The notes below the pieces were generated by a model that saw only the letters and a program-made list of their open reading frames with translations, ran no database searches and was not told the origin of the DNA. A stretch of 64,000 bases of DNA from an uncultured Clostridia bacterium (GTDB taxonomy: Bacteria > Bacillota > Clostridia > TANB77 > CAG-508), in contig CALWZW010000005.1 in the NCBI GenBank assembly GCA_944386135.1, positions 1 to 64,000 of the forward strand, given 5' to 3'. This document shows positions 27,781 to 36,591 of this stretch, piece by piece. The translations under genes were made by a program, and so were the position numbers. Numbering within the stretch: position 1 is the stretch's first letter; each line of letters opens with the position of its first letter.

Positions 27781-30390
27781 ATGAAAAATAATAAGAAAAA
27801 TGAAGGAGTAAATCTACAAAAATACACTAGAGACTGTATTATGAGTACAGAAGAATACATAAAAGAAAAGAATATTCCACTAGATGGAATATCAAATTCA
27901 GAAGCCATTAGGCGCATTCAAGAATACGGATATAATGAAATGAAACAGGCAAAACCAAAAAAATGGTATTACTATTTTATGAAAAGCTTGTTAACGCCAT
28001 TTAATTGCATTTTGCTAGGAATTGCTGTGGTTTTGAGTTATACAGATATAATAATTGCAGAAACTCCAAACTACGCAAATATCATAGTGATAGTTATTTT
28101 AGTGTTTATAAGCACATTACTAGAATTTTTTGAAGAATATAGATCGAACAAAGCAGCTGAAAAACTTAAAGAACTAGTTGCAACAACAACAACTGTTTTA
28201 AGAAGTGGAAATAGAGAAAAAATACAATTGAAAGAAGTTGCAGTAGGAGATATAGTAATATTATCAGCAGGAGATATGATTCCAGCAGACTTAAAAGTGT
28301 TAGAAGCAAAAGATTTGTATGTAAGACAGTCTTCTCTTACAGGAGAATCTGATGCAATAAAAAAAGTTCCAATATCTGAATTAAAAGAAGATGAAATCGA
28401 AACAATATCAGATTTAGATACAATTTGTTTTATGGGTACAACTGTTATAAGTGGTAGTGCAAAAGCTGTTGTAATAGCAACAGGAGAAAACACATACTTT
28501 GCAAGTATTGCACATTCAATAACATCAGGAAAACCAAAAACATCATTCCAAAAAGGAGTAGAAAATATTAGCAAACTTCTAATAAAGTTCATGTTAATAT
28601 TGATACCACTAGTATTTTTACTTAATGCATGGAAACATGACATACTTACATCATTTACATTTGCAGTAGCAGTTGCAATAGGAATAACACCACTTCTTCT
28701 ACCTGTTATTCTATCATCTAGTCTTTCAAAAGGTGCTGTACGTATGTCTAATAAAAAAACGATTGTTAAAAAGTTAGACTCTATTCAAAGTTTTGGTGCA
28801 ATGAATATTTTATGTACAGACAAGACAGGAACTTTAACAGAAGATAAAATTGTTCTTGAAAAGTACTTAGACGTAAAAGGAGAAGAAGATACTCGAGTAT
28901 TAAAACATGCATTTTTAAATTCATATTTCCAAACAGGACTAAAGGGAAGCATAGATGAGGCAGTAATAGCTAGAGCATACAAAAACGGTTTAGAAGAAAT
29001 AATACAGAACTATAAAATAGTAGATGAAGTACCATTTGATTTTGTACGTAGAAGATTATCAGTAGTAGTAGATGATGGAAAAGAAAAATTGATAATAACA
29101 AAAGGTGCAGTAGAGGAAATATTAAATATTTCTACAACTATTGACTATAAAGGAGAAATATCAAACATTACAAGAGAAATAAAAGAAAATATACTAAAAA
29201 TAAGCAAGAATATGAATAAAGATGGACTAAGAGTAATTGCTGTAGCACAGAAAATAAGTAAAGAGGATAAAATAGATTTTGGTATAGAAGACGAAAAAAA
29301 TATGACACTAATAGGATTTATAGGTTTTCTTGACCCAGCAAAAGAGAGTGCAAAAGACTCCATTGCAAGGCTTAATCGTGCAAAAATAAGAGTAATAGTT
29401 CTTACAGGAGATAATGCAGAAGTTACTAGATGCATTTGTAATAAAGTTGGTATAAAATCAAAAAGAATAGCACTAGGTTCTGACCTTGAAAAGTTGTCTG
29501 ATTCCAGTTTAAAACGCCTATTAAAAGACACAAATATTTTTGCTAAACTTTCGCCAATACAAAAAGAGAGAGTAGTAAGAGTTTTAAAAGAAAGTGGAAA
29601 TGTAGTTGGATATATGGGAGATGGAATTAATGATAGTCCATCACTTATAAATTCAGACGTAGGCATTTCAGTAGATACTGCAGTGGATATTGCAAAAGAA
29701 TCAGCAGATATCATACTTCTTGAAAAAGACTTAAATGTATTAACAGATGGTGTTGTAGAAGGAAGACGTACATTTTGTAATTTAATGAAATATATAAAAA
29801 TGGCGGCAAGTTTCAACTTTGGAGAGGTTTCATCTGTAATTATTGCAAGTGTTTTACTTCCATTTTTACCTATTACACCAATACAATTATTAGTACAAAG
29901 CTTACTTTATGACTTAGGACAACTAACATTACCATTTGACAATGTCGACGACAATTATTTACAGTCTCCAAGAAAATGGGATGTAAAAGGTTTAAAAAGA
30001 TTTATGATATTTATGGGACCAGTTAGCTCGTGCTTCGATTTAATAGTATTCGCTCTATTATGGTTTGTGTTCGGAGTAAGAGATGCACATGTATTTCAAA
30101 CAATATGGTTCTCTTATGGCATAGTATCAAATCTAGTAGGAATGCACATTATACGTACAGCAAAAGTTCCATTTATACAAAGCAATGCGTCAAAAATGGT
30201 GTATTTTTCATCAATACTTTTGAGCATAGTTGCAATGATAGTGCCATTTACAATACTAGGAGAAGTTATAGGACTTGTTGCAATTCCATTACAGTTCTTT
30301 ACAGTAATAATTGGAGTTCCAATACTTTATTGCTTTGTAGCACTATTTGCAAAGAAGATTTATATTAAAAGAAATGGAGAATGGATATAA
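27781..30390 (+). CDS. mgtA: Magnesium-translocating P-type ATPase
   Basis: 869-residue P3B-type ATPase importing Mg2+ across the membrane. DKTGTLTEDKI holds the phosphorylated Asp (about 345), SLTGESDA the TGES dephosphorylation loop, GYMGDGINDSPSL the hinge; ten helices are expected, and VILSSSLSKGAVRMSNKK and the C-terminal TPFNCIL/PFDNVDDNYL segments fit MgtA/MgtB rather than Ca2+ pumps. The gene is intact and monocistronic. No Mg2+ riboswitch recognised in the short leader (GGAGGG before ATG). Confidence 0.92.
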   Translation: MKNNKKNEGVNLQKYTRDCIMSTEEYIKEKNIPLDGISNSEAIRRIQEYGYNEMKQAKPKKWYYYFMKSLLTPFNCILLGIAVVLSYTDIIIAETPNYANIIVIVILVFISTLLEFFEEYRSNKAAEKLKELVATTTTVLRSGNREKIQLKEVAVGDIVILSAGDMIPADLKVLEAKDLYVRQSSLTGESDAIKKVPISELKEDEIETISDLDTICFMGTTVISGSAKAVVIATGENTYFASIAHSITSGKPKTSFQKGVENISKLLIKFMLILIPLVFLLNAWKHDILTSFTFAVAVAIGITPLLLPVILSSSLSKGAVRMSNKKTIVKKLDSIQSFGAMNILCTDKTGTLTEDKIVLEKYLDVKGEEDTRVLKHAFLNSYFQTGLKGSIDEAVIARAYKNGLEEIIQNYKIVDEVPFDFVRRRLSVVVDDGKEKLIITKGAVEEILNISTTIDYKGEISNITREIKENILKISKNMNKDGLRVIAVAQKISKEDKIDFGIEDEKNMTLIGFIGFLDPAKESAKDSIARLNRAKIRVIVLTGDNAEVTRCICNKVGIKSKRIALGSDLEKLSDSSLKRLLKDTNIFAKLSPIQKERVVRVLKESGNVVGYMGDGINDSPSLINSDVGISVDTAVDIAKESADIILLEKDLNVLTDGVVEGRRTFCNLMKYIKMAASFNFGEVSSVIIASVLLPFLPITPIQLLVQSLLYDLGQLTLPFDNVDDNYLQSPRKWDVKGLKRFMIFMGPVSSCFDLIVFALLWFVFGVRDAHVFQTIWFSYGIVSNLVGMHIIRTAKVPFIQSNASKMVYFSSILLSIVAMIVPFTILGEVIGLVAIPLQFFTVIIGVPILYCFVALFAKKIYIKRNGEWI

Positions 30391-30396
30391 GAGAAA

Positions 30397-30511
30397 AAAA
30401 TTCGGTCGTTGGGGACGGTTCTAAACGACCGGATTTTTAAAATTAAATTTCAACTTCAACTATAAATCAAAATCTGGTCGTTTAGAACCGTCCCCAACGA
30501 CCGAATTTTTC
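30397..30511. repeat. Long inverted repeat, GGGGACGGTTCT family
   Basis: Two nearly identical arms of about 40 bp, each containing TTCGGTCGTTGGGGACGG and TTCTAAACGACC, face each other around about 30 bp. Each arm is itself partly palindromic (GGTCGTT..AACGACC). It is the most complete member of the family and resembles a mobilisable hairpin element. Confidence 0.88.
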
Positions 30512-30697
30512 ACAGCACCTTAAATAAATAGATTATGATTGGTATTAGCAAGAAAAATGACTTAAAAGTTAGTAATATATTTTTCCAATTTCCATATACA
30601 TATATTATAAAAAGAATAAGTTTTTCTTGACAATTCAACTTATTTTTGGTATCATAATAAAGCACTATGCATAAGATATAATTGTATAGTCGAAAAT

Positions 30698-30771
30698 GCA
30701 GGTATAGTTTAGTGGTAAAACGAGACCTTGCCAAGGTTTAGTCACGAGTCCGATTCTCGTTACCTGCTCCA
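30698..30771 (+). tRNA. tRNA-Gly (anticodon GCC)
   Basis: Acceptor GCAGGTA/TACCTGC, anticodon loop TTGCCAA (GCC), T-stem ACGAG/CTCGT with loop TCCGATT, encoded CCA. The T-loop departs from TTCRANY (TCCGATT). Normal seven-base anticodon loop, so this is not a frameshift-suppressor tRNA for CGGA. Confidence 0.95.
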
Positions 30772-30782
30772 AAATACAAAAT

Positions 30783-30856
30783 GGCGATATAGCCAAGTGG
30801 TAAGGCACGAGTCTGCAAAACTCTGATCCCCGGTTCGAATCCGGGTGTCGCCTCCA
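30783..30856 (+). tRNA. tRNA-Cys (anticodon GCA)
   Basis: GGCGATA..TGTCGCC acceptor, anticodon loop CTGCAAA (GCA), T-loop TTCGAAT, encoded CCA. It lies 11 bp after tRNA-Gly and just upstream of two Cys-rich small genes. Confidence 0.97.
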
Positions 30857-30861
30857 AACAA

Positions 30862-30898
30862 AGACGAATAGCTAAGTTTAGCTATTCGTTGATTTTTT
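30862..30898 (+). terminator. tRNA operon terminator
   Basis: GACGAATAGCTAA / TTAGCTATTCGTT stem followed by GATTTTTT. The T-tract also holds the -35 region of the next promoter. Confidence 0.85.
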
Positions 30899-30917
30899 AC
30901 CTAAAATATGCTATAAT
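30889..30917 (+). promoter_or_regulatory. Promoter of Cys-rich gene 1
   Basis: TTGATT (30889-30894), a 17-bp spacer and TATAAT (30912-30917), overlapping the tRNA terminator. Confidence 0.7.
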
Positions 30918-30965
30918 ATATATGACCGTTTATACACTTGATAAGCACATAAAGGAGGTATTCAT

Positions 30966-31157
30966 ATGTGCGAAAAACGGAGAGCGTGTTACGGCGAAGG
31001 ATGTGACACGAAAATCTGCGACGACAACTGCGCATCGGGAATTATCGCCGCCTATATGGACGAAGTAGGTAGAGAAGAGTTCTACAATCAGTGGTATAAG
31101 AACAAACTCCCCACGAGGGTAACAAACGCCATGTGGCGTTACTTTGTGGGAAAGTAG
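30966..31157 (+). CDS. Small Cys-rich protein 1, unknown
   Basis: 63 residues: an N-terminal Cys cluster (CYGEGC, KICDDNC) that could bind metal, then AAYMDEVGREEFYNQWYKNKLP, shared with the paralog at 31337. ATG follows AAGGAGG in a leader (GATAAGCACATAAAGGAGGT) that is also shared. Codons are GC-richer than the genome and its own strong promoter and terminator flank it. Codon 5 is CGG read as Arg in the frame that keeps the paralogous sequence: one of only two such cases in the window. Not a recognised family. Confidence 0.72.
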   Translation: MCEKRRACYGEGCDTKICDDNCASGIIAAYMDEVGREEFYNQWYKNKLPTRVTNAMWRYFVGK

Positions 31158-31176
31158 TCAGTCGCAGAACCATTTG

Positions 31177-31210
31177 GCCCCTCGAGAGACATTGCCTCTC
31201 GAGGGGCTTT
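31177..31210 (+). terminator. Strong GC terminator
   Basis: Perfect 12-bp stem GCCCCTCGAGAG / CTCTCGAGGGGC with a seven-base loop and TTTAT. Much stronger than typical native terminators here. Confidence 0.9.
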
Positions 31211-31259
31211 ATATGATGTAAAGAATAAATCAAATATATAAAGGTGTTTTCTAGTTATG

Positions 31260-31288
31260 TTGACTTTTTGCCCAAATTTTAGTATAAT
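31260..31288 (+). promoter_or_regulatory. Promoter of Cys-rich gene 2
   Basis: TTGACT (31260-31265), a 17-bp spacer and TATAAT (31283-31288). Confidence 0.78.
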
Positions 31289-31336
31289 AAATATAATCGA
31301 AACACACCTTTGATAGCACATAAGGAGGTATTTCTA

Positions 31337-31537
31337 ATGTGCAAAGAGACTAATTACAAAGAGAGTTGTCCGTTGAGAAACAGGAAGTGCGGAGATAACT
31401 GCGATAGTTGTCCGGACCGGAAGGTTTCTGACTACGTCAAGAAAGTAGGCAAAGAAGAGTTTCTCATCCAGTGGATGAGGTGCACATTGCCTCACGAGAT
31501 AGAGACGGCCTATCGCGAAATTACTATGCTTCGTTAA
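31337..31537 (+). CDS. Small Cys-rich protein 2, paralog of protein 1
   Basis: 66 residues with six Cys in the first 30 (CKETNYKESC, RKCGDNCDSC), then DYVKKVGKEEFLIQWMRCTLP, aligned with protein 1 (Y-x-x-x-VG-x-EEF-x-x-QW..LP). ATG at 31337 follows AAGGAGG in the same type of leader. Codon 28 is CGG read as Arg; a +1 shift there would end the protein nine residues later, so Arg is favoured. Likely foreign or recently gained; function unknown, possibly a metal-binding regulator. Confidence 0.72.
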   Translation: MCKETNYKESCPLRNRKCGDNCDSCPDRKVSDYVKKVGKEEFLIQWMRCTLPHEIETAYREITMLR

Positions 31538-31544
31538 CTCTCGT

Positions 31545-31580
31545 AAGCACCCTGGGGACTATGCCCTCGGGGTGCTTGCT
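31545..31580 (+). terminator. Strong GC terminator
   Basis: AAGCACCCTGGGGA / CCCTCGGGGTGCTT stem, T-rich tail. It mirrors the terminator of the paralog. Confidence 0.85.
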
Positions 31581-31586
31581 TTTACT

Positions 31587-31622
31587 AAAAATCTGGTTGC
31601 TTAGAACAGTCCTTAAGCGAAT
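31587..31622. repeat. Degenerate half-copy of the GGGGACGGTTCT repeat
   Basis: AAATCTGGTTGCTTAGAACAGTCCTTAAGCG resembles the right arm of the repeat at 30397-30511 with several mismatches. Confidence 0.5.
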
Positions 31623-31733
31623 GAATTAATGTAATCTAAAATTGAAAAATAAAAATATTCCACTAGCCAATCTTTCTTAAAATCAAAAGTTCTTACGAAA
31701 ATAGGAATTACAAGAAAATATTTACATAATCAG

Positions 31734-31840
31734 TTGATTTTAAAGGTGAAAAGTTGTATAATTGTAATATAAATGTCATATTAGAGATGAAACTCGTGAA
31801 AACTCCTTCCGTAGTGAGTTAAGAGGCACTTTTTTTCAGG
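31734..31840 (+). ncRNA. Candidate short transcript of unknown type
   Basis: TTGATT (31734-31739), 17-bp spacer, TATAAT (31757-31762), then about 70 bases with the stem AACTC..GAGTT and a T7 tract at 31830-31836. A second promoter lies downstream, so this may be a separate small RNA rather than the leader of the surface-protein gene. No known family recognised. Confidence 0.35.
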
Positions 31841-31863
31841 CTAAAAAAAGGTAAAATTTTCTA

Positions 31864-31891
31864 TTGACTTTATTTTAAAAAAATGTAAAAT
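31864..31891 (+). promoter_or_regulatory. Promoter of the surface-protein gene
   Basis: TTGACT (31864-31869), 16-bp spacer, extended -10 TGTAAAAT (TAAAAT 31886-31891). RBS AAGGTGGTAAGG precedes the ATG at 31925. Confidence 0.6.
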
Positions 31892-31924
31892 ATAATATAA
31901 GTAAAAAGAAAAAGGTGGTAAGGT

Positions 31925-34900
31925 ATGAAAACTAAAAAATTAATTGTAGCAATTTTAATGTTTATAGCAGTACTAATGATAGTTGGTTTTACCAATACTG
32001 TAGATGCTTCTAGTTTAGGCTATCTAACAATAACTAAAGAGAGAACAGTAGAGGGCATAACTTATAAGCATCAATTGTATACAGATAATACATTAAGCAC
32101 AAAGAATATCTGGAAACTAGTGACATGTACTCAAGATGGGACAATCACAAACACAATTCCAGATTTATATTGTTTAAGAGCAGGACTTGGATTTACATCA
32201 GAAAGTCCAAGCAATACTATAGTACAATACAATCAAAGCTATAGTTTGCCAGAACAATATTCAAATCTAGTAGACTACTTTAGTACACTTGAATCAAAAA
32301 CAACTATATTTGATGAAGATAAAGTTGATGATTTTAATGCAGTAATGTGGGTACTAGATAATATGCTTTTAGAAGGAGCAACAGATGCACAAGTTGAAAA
32401 TTATTTAAAAACTTATGCTGGTTACTCAGATGAAACTTTAAGCAGTACAGAACTAAAAGAAAATGTATTGTCAAGAGCAGATATAGAAGCAATTCAACAA
32501 TTAGTAATTTGGTATTTTACAAATAGTGATGAAGAAGCATATAATAAAGATACTTTACCAACATTATATATGGAAATCTCTGGAGACGAAATTTACGATA
32601 CAGAAGGAGATTATAAAACTTTTGCAGATATATTTAATACATTAGAAGCTTATGGAACACAAAGACAAAATGCAGCAGCAACATTATATAGTACATTAAT
32701 TACAAAAGCAAAAGAAGCAGTAGCAAGTGGAACATATAAACCTTCAAGAGAAATAACAGTTTATTTAGCAGGAACAGATGCTGCATTAGAACAACCAGTA
32801 GTAAGAGTAGAAGAAGCAGGAGATGTAGATGTAGCATTAAGAAAATTTATCTCAGGAATAAATGGAGAAGAATTAAAAGGAGATAATTCAAGAGCACCAA
32901 TAGTTGATACAAGTAACTTAAACAAAGTTGTAGATGGAGAATTACAAACAACAGCAATATATAATCATCCAAAAACACCATTAAGAGTATCAATTGGAGA
33001 TACTGTTACATATACATTAAGATTATATAACGAAGGTGATGTAGATACATATATTAAAGAAGTTAAAGATTATTTACCAGCATATCTTGAATATACAAAC
33101 TATGGTGATGATGAAGGTATATGGTGGATATTAGATGAAGAAACTGGAAGAATTGCAACTACAACAGAATTTTGCAAAGTTGTAGGAGTTGGTGGAAATA
33201 TCGAAGAAACAGAAATAGGAAAGAACTTAGGAGATGTATTAATTCCAGCAGCTGAATACAATGAAGAGACAGATGACTATACTCTAAGTTATGTTGATAT
33301 ACAAATATCTTGTACAGTAATGCCTACAACGCCATATGATACAAATGTAACAAATATAGCAGAAATAACAAAAATGGCAGATAAAAATGGAACACCTATA
33401 CAAGAAGACAGAGACTCAGTTGCAGATGAAAATATGACATTACCAACAGATGAGATGTTACCAGATTATACAGGAGGAGCTAATGGAAAAAATGATCCAT
33501 ATTATGATGGCTCAAATGTAGTAAATGGAACATATTATCCAGGACAAGAAGATGATGACGACTTTGAAAAAATAATTGTTGAAACTCCAACAATAGACTT
33601 GGCACTTAGAAAATTCATATCAGCAGTAGGCGATACTGAATATAACAGAGCACCAGTTGTTGATACAAGTGGATTGAGACAAGGAGAAGAAACAGCAATA
33701 TATAATCATAGCAAAGTACCTGTTCAAGTTGAAGTAGGAGATGTTGTAACATATACATTAAGATTATATAATGAAGGGGATGTAAATGCTAGAGTAAGTC
33801 AAGTAACAGACTATCTAGACAAGAATTTAAAATATGTACCTTTCGGAGATGATGTAAATGGAGATTGGTGGACAGCTACAGAAGGAGAAAGATATAATAC
33901 TTTAATATCTACAGATAACTGTATAGTAGTAAATGTAGGTGGAAATACAGATACATCATATATAGGAGGAAAACTAAGTGATGCAATAATTCCAGCTTAC
34001 AATAGTGAAGATGATGTATTAAGTTATGTAGATATAGAAGTACATTGTCAAGTAATGCCACTAGAAGAAACAACAAAATTAACTAATATAGCAGAAATTA
34101 CAGGACAAACAGACGAATATGGAACACCAGTAGATACAGATAGAGATTCAACACCAGGAGATGTTGAATTACCAGAAGATTTCCCTGGATATAAAGATGA
34201 TGAAATAGATAAAGACTATGTACCAGGACAAGAAGATGATGATGACTTTGAAAAAGTAATAGTAGTAGTTCCAGAAGTTGACTTATCTTTAAGAAAATTT
34301 ATATCAGCAGTTGATGGAGAAATGCTAACAGGAGATGACTCAAGAGAACCAATTGTTGATACAACACCATTAGATAATAAATCAGATACAACAGCAATAT
34401 ATAATCATCCAAAAAATCCTGTAACAGTTAAAAAAGGTGGACTAGTTACATATACAATAAGAGTATATAATGAAGGAGAAGTAGATGCATATGTCAGTGA
34501 AATAAGAGATTATTTGCCAGAATATTTAATCTACTTACCAGATAATGAAACAAATATAAGATATGGTTGGACATATAATGAAGAAACAAGAGAGGTTACA
34601 ACAACAATAACTGCTGAAAATAATACAGCAGGAGATGAAATATACCAAGACAGAACAAACGGTAAATTACTATTAAAATATGATGGAGACAAAGTATTAG
34701 ACTACATAGATGTACAAATTGTATGTAAAGTTGATGAAAATGCAGAAGGAAATCATATACTTACAAACTTAGCACAAATAACAGAAATTAGAGATGAAGA
34801 AGGAAATGAGCTAGACGACGATAAAGACTCTGTACCAGATGGAAACTTTGATTTACCATCAGAAGAAGAAAAACCAACATATAAAGATGATGAATCAGAT

Positions 34901-36211
34901 AATTCTTATGTACCAGGACAAGAAGATGATGATGACTTCGACAAAGTATTAGTTAAACCAGATTTTGATTTAGCATTAAGAAAATTCATAACAGCAGTTG
35001 GAACAACTAGTGTAAATAATAGATATCCACAAGTTAGCTACGAGGATGGAAAATTCACATATACACATACAAAAGAACCTTTAGAAGTTGTAACAGGAGA
35101 TATCGTTACATATACAATAAGAGTGTATAACGAAGGGGAAGCTGACGGATACGCAAATGAGATTACAGATGATGTTCCAGAAGGATTAGAATTTGTTCCA
35201 GATAATGAAACAAACGTAACATATAGATGGAAAATGCTAGATGAAAATCAAGAAGAAACGGATGATGTAACAAAAGCAAAATACATAGTAACTGATTACT
35301 TATCAGAAGAACAAGAAAATGAAACAGGAAGAGACAACTTAATAAAAGCATTTGACGAAGAAGCTGGAGTTACAGAAACAAACCCAGATTATAGAGATGT
35401 ACAAATAGCATTTAGAGTAACATATAAAGCAACAACAAAAGATGATACAGAAAGAACAATAATAAATACAGCACAAATCTCAGCAGATTCAGATGATGAT
35501 AAAGACTCTGAACCAAACAGAGATGAAGTATATGACCATGATGGAGAAAATGAAGACGATATAGATTATGATCAAGTAAAAGTAAAATACTTTGACTTAT
35601 CACTTCTAAAATGGGTAGGACAAACAATAGTAACTCTAAATGGAGAAACAACAACAACAGATACTGGTCATACTGCAGAAACTTCAAAAAATGAAGACCC
35701 AGTAAAAATAGAAATAAAAGCTAAAGATGTAAATAAAATAAGTATCAAATATGTATACACAATAAGAATAACAAATGAAGGAGAAATTGCAGGTTATGCG
35801 CAAGAAATAACAGACTATATTCCAGAAGGACTAAAATTTGTTCCAGAAGATAACCCAGACTGGTATGAAATAAGTGATGGAGTTGTAGGAACAGCAGCAT
35901 TAGAAAATACATTATTACAACCAGGAGAAAGTGCTGAAGTAAAAATAATACTTACTTGGATAAATGGAACAGAAAACTTTGGCGAAAAGGTTAACTTAGC
36001 TGAAATTAGCAAAGACTATAACGAAAGTGATAGCCCAGATGTTGACTCTACACCAAACAATAAAGTTCCAGATGAAGACGATATAGATGATGCACCAGTA
36101 ATTTTAGCAGTAAAAACAGGTGTTGCACAAACATATATAGGTTTAATATTGATAATAATTGTAACATTTGCAGGTGGAGTTGGTCTAATTAAGAAATACG
36201 TATTAGAATAG
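31925..36211 (+). CDS. Thioester-domain surface protein with DUF11-type repeats
   Basis: 1428-residue secreted, surface-held protein. Signal peptide; a thioester-like adhesin domain (about 30-250) with Cys in DLYCLRAGLGF and Gln in AIQQLVIWYF, the pair that would form the reactive bond. Then four DUF11/isopeptide-type repeats beginning VDVALRKFISGI, IDLALRKFISAV, VDLSLRKFISAV and FDLALRKFITAV, each with the TYTLRLYNEGDV/TYTIRVYNEGEV motif and an acidic PGQEDDDDFEKV hinge, and a fifth divergent one (FDLSLLKWVG). It ends in a membrane helix and KKYVLE. No LPxTG, so anchoring is by the C-terminal helix. Adhesion role inferred. Confidence 0.86.
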   Translation: MKTKKLIVAILMFIAVLMIVGFTNTVDASSLGYLTITKERTVEGITYKHQLYTDNTLSTKNIWKLVTCTQDGTITNTIPDLYCLRAGLGFTSESPSNTIVQYNQSYSLPEQYSNLVDYFSTLESKTTIFDEDKVDDFNAVMWVLDNMLLEGATDAQVENYLKTYAGYSDETLSSTELKENVLSRADIEAIQQLVIWYFTNSDEEAYNKDTLPTLYMEISGDEIYDTEGDYKTFADIFNTLEAYGTQRQNAAATLYSTLITKAKEAVASGTYKPSREITVYLAGTDAALEQPVVRVEEAGDVDVALRKFISGINGEELKGDNSRAPIVDTSNLNKVVDGELQTTAIYNHPKTPLRVSIGDTVTYTLRLYNEGDVDTYIKEVKDYLPAYLEYTNYGDDEGIWWILDEETGRIATTTEFCKVVGVGGNIEETEIGKNLGDVLIPAAEYNEETDDYTLSYVDIQISCTVMPTTPYDTNVTNIAEITKMADKNGTPIQEDRDSVADENMTLPTDEMLPDYTGGANGKNDPYYDGSNVVNGTYYPGQEDDDDFEKIIVETPTIDLALRKFISAVGDTEYNRAPVVDTSGLRQGEETAIYNHSKVPVQVEVGDVVTYTLRLYNEGDVNARVSQVTDYLDKNLKYVPFGDDVNGDWWTATEGERYNTLISTDNCIVVNVGGNTDTSYIGGKLSDAIIPAYNSEDDVLSYVDIEVHCQVMPLEETTKLTNIAEITGQTDEYGTPVDTDRDSTPGDVELPEDFPGYKDDEIDKDYVPGQEDDDDFEKVIVVVPEVDLSLRKFISAVDGEMLTGDDSREPIVDTTPLDNKSDTTAIYNHPKNPVTVKKGGLVTYTIRVYNEGEVDAYVSEIRDYLPEYLIYLPDNETNIRYGWTYNEETREVTTTITAENNTAGDEIYQDRTNGKLLLKYDGDKVLDYIDVQIVCKVDENAEGNHILTNLAQITEIRDEEGNELDDDKDSVPDGNFDLPSEEEKPTYKDDESDNSYVPGQEDDDDFDKVLVKPDFDLALRKFITAVGTTSVNNRYPQVSYEDGKFTYTHTKEPLEVVTGDIVTYTIRVYNEGEADGYANEITDDVPEGLEFVPDNETNVTYRWKMLDENQEETDDVTKAKYIVTDYLSEEQENETGRDNLIKAFDEEAGVTETNPDYRDVQIAFRVTYKATTKDDTERTIINTAQISADSDDDKDSEPNRDEVYDHDGENEDDIDYDQVKVKYFDLSLLKWVGQTIVTLNGETTTTDTGHTAETSKNEDPVKIEIKAKDVNKISIKYVYTIRITNEGEIAGYAQEITDYIPEGLKFVPEDNPDWYEISDGVVGTAALENTLLQPGESAEVKIILTWINGTENFGEKVNLAEISKDYNESDSPDVDSTPNNKVPDEDDIDDAPVILAVKTGVAQTYIGLILIIIVTFAGGVGLIKKYVLE

Positions 36212-36221
36212 ACATATACAA

Positions 36222-36252
36222 TAAAAAGGGCGCCCGGATAAACCAGGCGCCC
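36222..36252 (-). terminator. Terminator for the small minus-strand gene
   Basis: On the minus strand GGGCGCCTGG..CCGGGCGCCC (11-bp GC stem) followed by T5. Confidence 0.85.
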
Positions 36253-36262
36253 AAGCTGTTCA

Positions 36263-36400
36263 CTAGAAAAACAACCAGTGAATAAGATAAGCAATCAAAA
36301 GAATTAGCACAATTGCAATAATCAGATGAGTCGGCAGGCTGAAAATCCAGCCAATAAACATGAAAAAAGCAATTGCAAACTTAGCACAGCCGTCAAACAT
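36263..36400 (-). CDS. Small hydrophobic membrane protein
   Basis: 45 residues, MFDGCAKFAIAFFMFIGWI.. then a second helix (LIIAIVLILLIAYLIHWLFF). Start at 36400 after AAGGAGGGC; stop at 36263-36265; own GC-rich terminator. Codon use is GC-richer than its surroundings, like the other small genes at 8590, 30966 and 31337. Function unknown; a toxin-like or regulatory membrane peptide is possible. Confidence 0.65.
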   Translation of the reverse strand: MFDGCAKFAIAFFMFIGWIFSLPTHLIIAIVLILLIAYLIHWLFF

Positions 36401-36591
36401 TGCTGCCCTCCTTTCGCTATAGGTTCTTTTGACTGACGATACAATTTGCTAAAACTAATTATACCATGTTTTACATAAAAAGTAAAATAAAACATAATTG
36501 TAATTAGGAATGTATAATTAATAGTGAATAGTAAATAGATTTTATATTTATTATTCAGTATTAATTTTATAAGAAAGGAATAAAAGTAAAT

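Noticed and set aside
28071-28643. Minus-strand 190-codon frame inside mgtA
   Set aside because: Shadow of the ATPase gene; no independent features.
30698-30771. tRNA-Gly as the frameshift suppressor tRNA
   Set aside because: The anticodon loop has the normal seven bases and anticodon GCC; it cannot pair with four bases of CGGA.
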